Assembly (NCBI GenBank): GCA_022360075.1
Contig: JAKSDN010000518.1
Location: 1-23,084 of the forward strand
Length of the DNA stretch: 23,084 nucleotides
Direction: 5' to 3'
Source of the DNA: Kiloniellales bacterium
Lineage (GTDB): Bacteria > Pseudomonadota > Alphaproteobacteria > Kiloniellales > JAKSDN01
A program made the translations under genes and the position numbers. Below the pieces are notes generated by a model. It had not been told where the DNA came from and did not search any database. It saw only the letters and a list, made by a program, of their open reading frames with translations. Below, piece by piece: positions 14,951 through 22,673 of this stretch; within the stretch, counting starts at the first letter, position 1, and each line of letters begins with the position of its first letter.

Positions 14951-15481
14951 TCACGTCTCGGTGTGCCGCCGGCTGTCGGCATAGACCGCTTCGCCCAGGC
15001 GCTCGAGGGCCTCGCGTAGGCCCTCGTCGCCGATCGTGGCAAGGCGCGAGCGCAGTGCGGCCCGCACCTCGCCCGGCATTTCGGGCGCCTCGGCGCGCGG
15101 CGCGCGGCGCTTGGGCGGCAGCGGGCCCTGCTGCAGCTTCAGCCGGGCGACGGCGCGATAGCCGAAAAAGCCGTTGATGCGCTCGAGGATCAACGGCTCC
15201 AGGTGCTGCAGGACGGTCGCCTGGCCGAGCGCCGTGCGCAGGGTCAGCACCCCCTCGCTGCGCCGGTCGCGGCGCGGAAAGGCGAGCTTCTGGGGCCGGC
15301 AGACCTCGGCCAGCTCGGCGCCCATGATCTCCCGCCAGGCGGCCGCCAGTCCGCCCTCGGCCAGGCCGCGCCGGCCGAAGCTGCGGCCCGTCACCTTCGG
15401 CACGAGGGCCGCCACCGGGCGCAGACCGCCGCCGCGCCTGGACTCGCGGTTCTTCCCCGGTTTCGCCTTGGTCTTGGTCAC
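14951..15481 (-). CDS. dciA: DciA (DUF721) replicative helicase loader
   Basis: This 176-residue DUF721 protein is the ancestral loader or operator of DnaB in bacteria that lack DnaC/DnaI. The conserved KH-like core is at about 22-118: a basic linker, then GLAEGGLAAAWREIMG (39-54), LTLRTALGQATVLQHLEPLILERIN (79-103) and FFGYRAVARLKL (105-116). The C-terminal third is basic and proline-rich, then helical. The frame is open upstream, but GTG 15481 with GGGAG seven bases away gives the expected KTKAKPGK-type basic start and leaves room for the mutY promoter. It is divergent from mutY with 63 bases between, and lies upstream of dsbA on the same strand. Confidence 0.88.
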   Translation of the reverse strand: MTKTKAKPGKNRESRRGGGLRPVAALVPKVTGRSFGRRGLAEGGLAAAWREIMGAELAEVCRPQKLAFPRRDRRSEGVLTLRTALGQATVLQHLEPLILERINGFFGYRAVARLKLQQGPLPPKRRAPRAEAPEMPGEVRAALRSRLATIGDEGLREALERLGEAVYADSRRHTET

Positions 15482-15544
15482 GCGGCAACTCCCATCGCTG
15501 CGGCGGTCTTTCTGAGGTCGAGGCGCTCCAGTATAGAGGAGCCC

Positions 15545-16639
15545 ATGGCCCGCCCCGCAAGCAAGCGCTCGACCGACCTCCCGTCGCCTTCGATCTCGGC
15601 CCGGCTTCTGCAGTGGTACGACCGCCACGCCCGGCGCCTCCCCTGGCGCGCCAGGCCCGGCGAGCGCGCGGATCCCTACCGCGTCTGGCTGAGCGAGGTC
15701 ATGCTACAGCAGACCACCGTCGCCACGGTCGGACCCTACTTCCAGGCCTTCCTCGAGCGCTGGCCGACGGTCGAGGCACTGGCCGCGGCGCCCCTCGACG
15801 ATGTGCTGACCGCCTGGGCCGGCCTCGGCTACTACGCCCGGGCGCGCAACCTCCATGCCTGCGCACGCCAGGTCGCGGCCGAGCACGGCGGTGCCTTCCC
15901 CGACAGCGAGTCGGCGCTGCGCGCCCTGCCGGGCATCGGGGCCTACACGGCGGCGGCCGTCGCGGCGATCGCCTTCGAGCGCAAGGCGACCCCGCTCGAC
16001 GGCAACATCGAGCGGGTCGTGGCCCGCCTCTTCGCCGTCGAGACGCCGCTGCCCCAGGCCAAGCCCGCGCTCAAGCGACTGGCCGAGGGCCTGACCCCGG
16101 ACGAGCGCGCGGGCGACTACGCCCAGGCCATGATGGACCTGGGCGCGACGGTCTGCCTGCCGCGCCGCCCGAAGTGCCTGCTCTGCCCCTTGAACTCGGA
16201 CTGCGCCGCCCATGCCGGCGGCAGCGCCGAGGCTTTGCCAAGGCGCGCGCCCAAGGCCGAGCGCCCGACCCGGCGCGCCGTCGCCTTCTGGGTCTTGAAC
16301 GGAGACGGCGACCTGCTGCTGCGCCGCCGCCCACCCAAGGGCCTGCTCGGTGGCATGATGGAGCTGCCCTCGACCGACTGGCGCGAGGCCCCCTGGCCCG
16401 AAGCCGAGGCGCTGGTGCAGACACCCGTGGCGGCGGATTGGCGGCCCCTAGCGGGCCAGGTGCGGCACACCTTCACCCACTTCCATTTCGAGATCGAGGT
16501 CTGGGCCGGCCGAAGCGAGGACGGCGATCTGTCGCGTGCCGGCGCGGAGGCCCGCTGGGTCCGCCTCGACGCGCTGGGCGACGAGGCCCTGCCGAGCGTG
16601 ATGCACAAGATCGTCAAGCACGCGCTCACGCAGATCTGA
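15545..16639 (+). CDS. mutY: Adenine DNA glycosylase MutY
   Basis: This 364-residue base-excision enzyme removes adenine mispaired with 8-oxoguanine. The catalytic domain has Glu51 in LSEVMLQQT (49-57), the helix-hairpin-helix LPGIGAYTAAA (128-138) and catalytic Asp152 in LDGNIERV. The iron-sulfur loop has Cys204, Cys211, Cys214 and Cys220 in the canonical C-x6-C-x2-C-x5-C spacing. The C-terminal Nudix-like domain (about 240-364) recognises 8-oxoguanine and retains FTHFHFEIEVW (310-320). ATG 15545 is preceded by GAGGAG three bases away. TATAGA at 15532-15537 is a possible -10 but lies very close to the start. The gene is divergent from dciA and convergent with ccrM, whose end lies 18 bases on. 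All catalytic residues are present. Confidence 0.97.
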   Translation: MARPASKRSTDLPSPSISARLLQWYDRHARRLPWRARPGERADPYRVWLSEVMLQQTTVATVGPYFQAFLERWPTVEALAAAPLDDVLTAWAGLGYYARARNLHACARQVAAEHGGAFPDSESALRALPGIGAYTAAAVAAIAFERKATPLDGNIERVVARLFAVETPLPQAKPALKRLAEGLTPDERAGDYAQAMMDLGATVCLPRRPKCLLCPLNSDCAAHAGGSAEALPRRAPKAERPTRRAVAFWVLNGDGDLLLRRRPPKGLLGGMMELPSTDWREAPWPEAEALVQTPVAADWRPLAGQVRHTFTHFHFEIEVWAGRSEDGDLSRAGAEARWVRLDALGDEALPSVMHKIVKHALTQI

Positions 16640-16657
16640 TCGCTCGGCGGAATCCCC

Positions 16658-17749
<1,092 letters not shown>

Positions 17750-17756
17750 CTATCCT

Positions 17757-17768
17757 GAGTCACGACTC
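17757..17768. promoter_or_regulatory. Twin GANTC sites upstream of ccrM
   Basis: GAGTC (17757-17761) and GACTC (17764-17768) are seven bases apart, about 32 bases before the ccrM ATG, with a third site at 17794-17798 inside the end of rnhB. TTGACT at 17775-17780 (minus strand) could be a -35 with both sites downstream of it. Caulobacter ccrM also has two GANTC sites in its promoter/leader through which methylation lowers its transcription, so autoregulation is likely. Confidence 0.6.
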
Positions 17769-17776
17769 CATCGTAG

Positions 17777-18460
17777 TCAACGGCTTAGGGAGAGAGTCTC
17801 ACGAACCGGTCTAAAGCTGCGGCGGTGCTCTTGCGTCACCCCCAGCCGCGCCAGTGCGGCGCGATGCTCGGCCGTGCCGTAGCCGCGGTTGCGCTCCCAG
17901 CCGTAGCCGGGATGGCGCCGGGCGAGCGCTTCCATCTCGCGGTCGCGCGCGACCTTGGCGAAGATCGAGGCGGCGGCGATCGAGAGGCTGCGTGCATCGC
18001 CCTTGACCACGGGGAACGCCGGGCAGGGCAGGGCCGGGACTTGGGTGCCGTCGACCAGCGCCACGTCGGCCTCGAGCGGAAGCGCGGCGAGCGCCCGCGC
18101 CATGGCCAGGAGGCTCGCTTGCAGGATGTTCAGGCGATCGATCTCGGCGACCTCGGCGCTGCCGAGGCCGAAGCGCAACGCGGGAGCCGGGTCACCGGCA
18201 GCGCTCTCGACCATCTGCTCGTAGAGCGCCGCGCGCGTCTCGGGGGCGAGCGCCTTCGAATCGTTGAGCCGGTCCAAGAAGGCGGCCGGCAGGCGCTCAG
18301 GCACGAGCCAGACCGCGGCGGCCACCACCGGCCCCGCCCAGGGTCCGCGCCCCGCCTCGTCGAGGCCGACGACGACGCGGCCCCTTTCGGCGCCCTGCTC
18401 GATCTCGAGGCTGAAGTCCGGCCTTGAACATTGCCGTGCATTGCGTGGTCTGGCTGTCAT
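17777..18460 (-). CDS. rnhB: Ribonuclease HII
   Basis: This 227-residue RNase HII cuts RNA in RNA-DNA hybrids and at single ribonucleotides in DNA. The active-site set is visible: Asp34 and Glu35 in VGLDEAGRGP (31-40), Asp137 in LVDGTQ, and Asp155 in VKGDARS. The stretch SIAAASIFAKVARDREM (160-176) and HPGYGWERNRGYGT (183-196) are family hallmarks. The open frame runs far upstream through the antiporter gene, but ATG 18460 is 38 bases after the antiporter stop and gives the usual short N-terminus before PDFSLE. No Shine-Dalgarno is visible. It is followed by ccrM on the same strand. The C-terminal ETLSLSR is not a clamp-binding motif. Confidence 0.94.
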   Translation of the reverse strand: MTARPRNARQCSRPDFSLEIEQGAERGRVVVGLDEAGRGPWAGPVVAAAVWLVPERLPAAFLDRLNDSKALAPETRAALYEQMVESAAGDPAPALRFGLGSAEVAEIDRLNILQASLLAMARALAALPLEADVALVDGTQVPALPCPAFPVVKGDARSLSIAAASIFAKVARDREMEALARRHPGYGWERNRGYGTAEHRAALARLGVTQEHRRSFRPVRETLSLSR

Positions 18461-18498
18461 CGGGCGGGAGCGAGCGCAGTAAGGGACGAGAGGAGGGG

Positions 18499-19872
18499 CT
18501 AGTCGCTGCGGCGCTTGCCGCGCTGGGGCGGGTCGAGCGGATGGGGCCCGGCGCGCGAGCGGGGCATGATGTCGCCCACCCAGCGCGTGGCGTTGGTCGC
18601 CATCTCGACCATGCGGTCGCTGCCGCGCAGGCTGGAGCGCCGGAAGGCCGTGGCCGGCAGGCCCACGGTCAGGCGCACGGTCTCGCGCGGCGAGGTGATG
18701 CCGAGCAGCGCGATGCGGTGCAGGCGGCGCGCGGCCTCCAGCCAGATCGGGCTCGCCACCAGCGAAAGCACCGTGACCGCGACGATCAGCCGGTGCACTT
18801 CGAGCGAGACCGCGCCGACGCTGATCCCGAGCGCCGCCATGATGAAGGAGAACTCGCCGATCTGCGCCAGCAGCACGCCGGACAGGAAGGCGCTCGGCCA
18901 GGTCTCGCCCAGGGCGCGGATCACGCCGATGTTGAGCGCGGTCTTGAACAGCAGGATGAAGGCGACGATGGCCAGCACCAGGCCCAGGTTGTCGATCAAG
19001 TAGCGCACGTCCAGCAGCAACCCGATCGAGAGAAAGAAGACCATCAGCAGCACGCTTTGGATCGGCGCCGTGGTGTGGATCATGATCCGCCGGCTGGTCG
19101 AGTTGCCGATCACCAGACCGGCGAGGAAGGCACCATAGGCGGCCGAGAGGCCGAGCAGGCCGGAGAGCGCGGCGGCGCCGAAACAGAAGGCGAGGCCGGC
19201 GAGCGGCGTCAGGTCGATCGACTTGCCGACGCTCCTGGCGAAGGGCAGGCGGATGCGCTTGCGCCGGCTGAGATAGACGATCAGCAGCACCAGGAAGGTC
19301 ACCGACAGCACGACGTTGATGATCGGCCGGTAGGGATCGGCGCCGGCCTCGCCGAAGGCGCCGAGGATCAGCATCATCGGCACCACGGCCAGGTCCTGGG
19401 CGATCAGGATGCCGACGGTGAGCTGGCCGACGCGGGTGCGCAGCTCGCCGATCTCCTCGAGCATCTTGACGGCGACGGCGGTGCTCGAGATCGCCACGCC
19501 GAAGCCGAGCACCAGGCAGCTCGCGACCGACCAGTCGAGCAGCTCGCCGAGCCCGAACATGACGGCGAGCGCGGCGGCGATCTGCAAGACCGTCGTGAAG
19601 AGCGCGATCTTCCAGACTTGGCGGATGCCGCGCAGGCTGAGCTCCATGCCGAGCAGGAACAGCAGCATCAGGACGCCGAGCTCGGCGAGGAGCTGGATCG
19701 CCGCGCGGTTCTCGACCAGGCCCGCGCCCGAGGGCCCTAGCAGCACCCCGGCCAGGATGTAGCCGACCAGGGCCGGCTGGCGAAAGCGCTGCATCGCCAG
19801 CCCGCAGCCGAGCGCGGCCAATGCCACGACGGCGATAGCCATGACCTGACTGTGTCCGTGCAGCGACTCCAT
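18499..19872 (-). CDS. KefB-like monovalent cation:proton antiporter (CPA2)
   Basis: This 457-residue inner-membrane antiporter has about 12 membrane helices between 10 and 380. CPA2 landmarks are PALVGYILAGVLLGP (33-47), GVAISSTAVAV (125-135), and the ion-site pair Gln159-Asp160 in GILIAQDLAVVP. KefB/KefC normally continue into a C-terminal RCK/TrkA-N nucleotide-binding domain. Here the membrane part is followed only by a 75-residue basic tail, so glutathione or NAD gating of the classic Kef type is not expected. Sodium or potassium exchange for protons is the likely activity; selectivity cannot be read. The ATG at 19872 has no Shine-Dalgarno but is preceded by CTAGACTCCG, a -10-like string also found before yafJ. 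It may be co-transcribed with rnhB, 38 bases on. Confidence 0.88.
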   Translation of the reverse strand: MESLHGHSQVMAIAVVALAALGCGLAMQRFRQPALVGYILAGVLLGPSGAGLVENRAAIQLLAELGVLMLLFLLGMELSLRGIRQVWKIALFTTVLQIAAALAVMFGLGELLDWSVASCLVLGFGVAISSTAVAVKMLEEIGELRTRVGQLTVGILIAQDLAVVPMMLILGAFGEAGADPYRPIINVVLSVTFLVLLIVYLSRRKRIRLPFARSVGKSIDLTPLAGLAFCFGAAALSGLLGLSAAYGAFLAGLVIGNSTSRRIMIHTTAPIQSVLLMVFFLSIGLLLDVRYLIDNLGLVLAIVAFILLFKTALNIGVIRALGETWPSAFLSGVLLAQIGEFSFIMAALGISVGAVSLEVHRLIVAVTVLSLVASPIWLEAARRLHRIALLGITSPRETVRLTVGLPATAFRRSSLRGSDRMVEMATNATRWVGDIMPRSRAGPHPLDPPQRGKRRSD

Positions 19873-20199
19873 GTCTTTCGGAGTCTAGCACGGGCGGGCG
19901 CATTTTCCCTTTAATCTCTACGTCATGGCGACCACTGAAGGCCACCTCTAGGTCGAGGACGAGCTGGTACGCCGACGAGGGGCTCGTGGATGAGGCTTCA
20001 TTGGGAGCAGAGCGCAGCAATCCAACGGCTCTTGTTTCGCGATCTTGGCCCTGGCGTTCTCAAAGTCCGACCTGACACGGCGCAGCGTAGCCGCAACCAA
20101 AGGTTCGTCGTTGTGCGAGCGAGTGGTAGTGCTGCGGGCTTGGTTGGTTGGATCGCTTCGCTGCGCTCGCGATGACGGCTGACGATCTATGTCCGGCGC
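19873..20199. other. Repeat-bearing gap with possible gene remnant
   Basis: No intact gene was found in these 327 bases between the antiporter and the radical SAM gene. The part next to the antiporter contains TAGACT with GAGTC (19881-19885), a possible promoter. The rest holds an inverted pair of REP-like units (20006-20176). Between and beyond them, short minus-strand open frames read like coding sequence but have no start, ribosome site or recognisable domain, so a decayed gene is possible. Confidence 0.45.
20006..20176. repeat. Inverted pair of REP-like elements
   Basis: The left unit AGCGCAGCAATCCAA (20011-20025) is the inverted, slightly shortened copy of the right unit, TTGGAT (20148-20153) and GCTGCGCT (20160-20167). 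The right unit is itself a hairpin, ATCGC (20152-20156) with GCGAT (20169-20173), within the common string ending GATGACG. The pair encloses about 120 bases, as in BIME or MITE-like elements. The right unit lies just beyond the radical SAM stop. Confidence 0.5.
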
Positions 20200-21288
20200 T
20201 CAGAACAGTGAGAGCTGCCGGCGGTCTCCCTCAGGCTTGCGGAACTGGCTGGTATCCTGCTCCCAGTCCTCGCGGTTGAGGCCGAGGCGTTTGCTGGCCA
20301 GCTCGAAGCGGTTGGCGAGGAGCTGGGCGTAGGGGCCGGTGCCGACCTGGCGGCGGCGCCAGGTGGAGTCGTAGGTGCCGCCGTCGCGGGTCTCGCGCAC
20401 CAGCTTCAAGACCCGCTCCTTGCGGTCGGGGAAGTGCGCCTCCAGCCACTCGATCACCAGGTCCTTGATCTCGAGCGGCAGGCGCAGCAGCACATAGCCG
20501 CCGGTCTCGGCGCCGGCTTGGGCGCAGGCCTCGAGGATCGCCTCCAGCTCCATGTCGTTGATCGCCGGGATCATCGGTGCCGCCAGCACGCCGGCCGGCA
20601 CCCCGGCCGCGTTGAGCGCGCGCAGGGCCGTCAGGCGCCGCGACGGCGTCGGCGCGCGCGGCTCGAGCTTGCGGGCTAAGTGACGGTCGAGGCTGGTCAC
20701 CGAGATCATGACCCGCACCAGCCGCCGCTCGGCCATCGGCGCCAGGATGTCCAGATCGCGCAGCACCAGGTCCGACTTGGTGACGATCGAGATCGGGTGA
20801 CGGCAGCGCTGCAGGACCTCCAGGACCTGGCGCGTGATGCCCAGGCGCCGCTCCAAAGGCTGATAGGGATCGGTGTTGGTGCCGAGCGCGATCACCTTGG
20901 GCCGGTAGCTGGGCCTCGACAGCTCCTGCTCGAGCAGCGCGGCGGCGTCGTGCTTGGCGACGATCTTGGTCTCGAAGTCGAGGCCCGGCGACATCCCGAG
21001 ATAGGCGTGGGTCGGCCGCGCGAAGCAGTAGACGCAGCCGTGCTCGCAGCCCCGATAGGGATTGATCGAGCGGTCGAAGCCGACGTCCGGCGACTGGTTG
21101 CGGGCGATGACGCTGCGGCTGCTGTCAGCCATGACGACGGTGGGTGGCACCGTGGGTCCATCGCTGGCCTCATCCTCATGGCGCCAGCCGTCGTCGACCA
21201 TGACCCGCTCATAGGGTTCGTAGCGCGCGGCTCTGTTGCTGACTGCGCCGCGGCCCTTGTTCGGCAGATCCGGCAAAACATCGACCAT
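20200..21288 (-). CDS. PA0069-type radical SAM protein (COG1533, SplB-related) with clamp-binding tail
   Basis: This 362-residue radical SAM enzyme has its iron-sulfur cysteines in the CX3CX2C motif CEHGCVYC (81-88). They are preceded by SINPYRG and followed by FARPTHAYLG, the pattern of COG1533 proteins related to spore photoproduct lyase. The N-terminus has the subgroup motif NKGRGAVSN (10-18), which supports ATG 21288. The substrate is not established. The last five residues, QLSLF (358-362), match the consensus motif by which bacterial proteins bind the DNA polymerase sliding clamp. A LexA-like box overlaps its promoter and the transcript is probably leaderless. A DNA-repair role is therefore likely by inference. 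The phosphotransferase gene lies 179 bases upstream on the same strand, apparently under separate control. Confidence 0.9.
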   Translation of the reverse strand: MVDVLPDLPNKGRGAVSNRAARYEPYERVMVDDGWRHEDEASDGPTVPPTVVMADSSRSVIARNQSPDVGFDRSINPYRGCEHGCVYCFARPTHAYLGMSPGLDFETKIVAKHDAAALLEQELSRPSYRPKVIALGTNTDPYQPLERRLGITRQVLEVLQRCRHPISIVTKSDLVLRDLDILAPMAERRLVRVMISVTSLDRHLARKLEPRAPTPSRRLTALRALNAAGVPAGVLAAPMIPAINDMELEAILEACAQAGAETGGYVLLRLPLEIKDLVIEWLEAHFPDRKERVLKLVRETRDGGTYDSTWRRRQVGTGPYAQLLANRFELASKRLGLNREDWEQDTSQFRKPEGDRRQLSLF

Positions 21289-21294
21289 GGATGA

Positions 21295-21323
21295 ACCATA
21301 GGACTAAAGAGTGAACATAACAA
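21295..21323 (-). promoter_or_regulatory. Leaderless promoter of radical SAM gene
   Basis: On the minus strand TTGTTA (21318-21323) and TATGGT (21295-21300) are exactly 17 bases apart, each matching four of six consensus bases. Six bases separate the -10 from the ATG at 21288, so the A of the start codon is the expected first transcribed base. No Shine-Dalgarno exists upstream, which fits a leaderless message. Confidence 0.5.
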
Positions 21324-21327
21324 GTAC
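21313..21327. promoter_or_regulatory. LexA-like box overlapping the radical SAM promoter
   Basis: GAAC (21313-21316), seven bases, then GTAC (21324-21327) differs by one base from the alphaproteobacterial LexA box GAAC-N7-GAAC (GTTC-N7-GTTC on the other strand). It covers the proposed -35 (21318-21323), the position expected for an SOS repressor site. Confidence 0.5.
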
Positions 21328-21441
21328 AGAAAGACTCCATCCTGTGGATAAGCGGCCCAAGTGCTAGCGGGTCACGCGTCCGGCCGCGCAAGATGTTGCA
21401 AACGACTCGGGGCGACTCGGAAAGAACGAAGAGTGGACGAA

Positions 21442-21453
21442 GGGCGGCCGCCC
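21442..21453. terminator. Palindrome after the phosphotransferase gene
   Basis: GGGCGGCCGCCC is a perfect 12-base palindrome 15 bases beyond the phosphotransferase stop. Read in its direction it is followed by a mildly T-rich stretch (TTCGTCCACTCTTCGTTCTTT). It may slow or end transcription before the radical SAM promoter, but it is too short and lacks a clean U-tract, so this is tentative. Confidence 0.28.
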
Positions 21454-21467
21454 GCTGCGCCGCCGTC

Positions 21468-22673
21468 TCAGATCAAGGTCGCGAGCGAGGGCCTGTCCAG
21501 CCACTCCGCGCGCATGCGGCGCAGCGTCTCCGGCGCGAGATAGTCGGCGACGCGCCCGGCGACATGGGCGATGAGCGCGGGATCGCTGTTTTCGGCCGAC
21601 CAGTCCTCGGTGCTGGCGGCGCGATGCTTGTCGCCGCGCTGGCTGCGCCGATGCAGGACCGACCATTTCACGCACCAGGTGATGGCGCGCAGGAACAGGA
21701 GGCGCCGCATGGGCAGCAGCCAGGACTTCAGCCGCGCCGCCTTCTCGGGCCCGACGACCGCCAGATAGTGGCGGTAGAAGGCCGCGACCTCTTCGACCGT
21801 GAGTTCGGCCCAGGTGTCGGCGTCCCAGGTGGTCGAGGAGTAGACCGTGGCGTGGGCAAGGTCGATGCCGGGCGAGCCGTAGAGCGCCTTCTCCAGATCG
21901 ACGATGATCGCGCGCCCCTCGCCGTCGATCAGAAAGTTCCCGGGATGGGTGTCGGTGAGGACCAGGCAGCGCGGCTGCGCGCGGCCGCCTTGAGCCGTCT
22001 GGAAGTCGCGAGCCCAGGCCAGCTCGTCCTCGATCTCGGCCTGCGCCTCGGGCGCGAGTGCGGCCTCGGGGATCATCCGCGCCTGGGCCTCGATCTCGGC
22101 CAGGGCGCCGGCCAGCGGATCACCGTGGTCCTCCAGCGGTGCCCGCTCATCCGGCGCCGGTAAGGGAAGGGCGTGGACGCGCGCCATGGCCTCGGCCAGC
22201 GCCGGCAGGTCGGCGGGCAGGCGCGGCGGCCGGCCGTGGATGCGGTCGACCAGCAGCGCGCCCATGGGCAGTGCCGCCGAGGGGACGATCATGGCATGCA
22301 ACCGCGGGCCGTGACCCGATTCGGCCACGCGCTCGAAGCAGGCGGCCTGATAGGTCAGGTTGTCGCGTGCCGAGAGCGCGAACTGGCTTTGCTTGGGCAC
22401 GCGCAGGAGCAGCGGTGTGTCCGTGTGTCCGGGGTCGCGGATCTCGACGTGGTCGTGGGCCAGGCCCGTGACCGGCATCAGCGCGAGGGCGTCGGGCGCG
22501 AGCGCCGCGAAATCCGGCAAGGCCGTGAGGGCCGTGTGGAGCGCGTCTAGGTCGGGGCCGCGCGCTGTGCTGTCTGTGCTGGAGGGCAAGACTGGAGGCT
22601 CGATGGAAAGGGACTCGTTCGATGGCCCGTCGCCGGCCGGGCGCGGACCAACATGTGCTATCACCGGCGCCAT
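21468..22673 (-). CDS. APH/choline-kinase-like phosphotransferase
   Basis: This protein of up to 401 residues has an aminoglycoside-phosphotransferase (protein-kinase-like) fold. The catalytic loop is LTDTHPGNFLID (239-250) with Asp241 and Asn246, and the metal-binding Asp259 is in IIVDLEKALYG. LLLRVPKQ (88-95) may supply the nucleotide-binding strand. Such proteins phosphorylate small hydroxyl substrates (sugars, choline, antibiotics) or lipid-linked precursors; the substrate here is unknown. The C-terminal part (305-401) is helical and basic. The start is uncertain. ATG 22673 shares its bases with the start of the divergent glycosyltransferase, and the first 45 or so residues are low-complexity and unconserved-looking, so an internal start is possible. 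A link to resistance should not be assumed. Confidence 0.82.
   Translation of the reverse strand: MAPVIAHVGPRPAGDGPSNESLSIEPPVLPSSTDSTARGPDLDALHTALTALPDFAALAPDALALMPVTGLAHDHVEIRDPGHTDTPLLLRVPKQSQFALSARDNLTYQAACFERVAESGHGPRLHAMIVPSAALPMGALLVDRIHGRPPRLPADLPALAEAMARVHALPLPAPDERAPLEDHGDPLAGALAEIEAQARMIPEAALAPEAQAEIEDELAWARDFQTAQGGRAQPRCLVLTDTHPGNFLIDGEGRAIIVDLEKALYGSPGIDLAHATVYSSTTWDADTWAELTVEEVAAFYRHYLAVVGPEKAARLKSWLLPMRRLLFLRAITWCVKWSVLHRRSQRGDKHRAASTEDWSAENSDPALIAHVAGRVADYLAPETLRRMRAEWLDRPSLATLI

Noticed and set aside
17779..17800. Possible clamp-binding tail on RNase HII
   Set aside because: The C-terminus reads ETLSLSR. It lacks the glutamine and the final aromatic residue of the QLxLF consensus.
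18461..20020. Upstream extension of the rnhB frame to more than 700 codons
   Set aside because: The extension lies in the wrong frame of the antiporter gene and gives arginine- and proline-rich nonsense. The RNase HII fold is complete from ATG 18460.
19990..20175. 61-codon plus-strand open frame between antiporter and radical SAM genes
   Set aside because: Its end (GWIASLRSR) is a translated REP unit and there is no ribosome site. It is more likely part of the repeat pair than a gene.
21468..22673. Aminoglycoside resistance gene
   Set aside because: The APH fold is shared by many metabolic kinases. Nothing in the context or motifs points to antibiotic modification.
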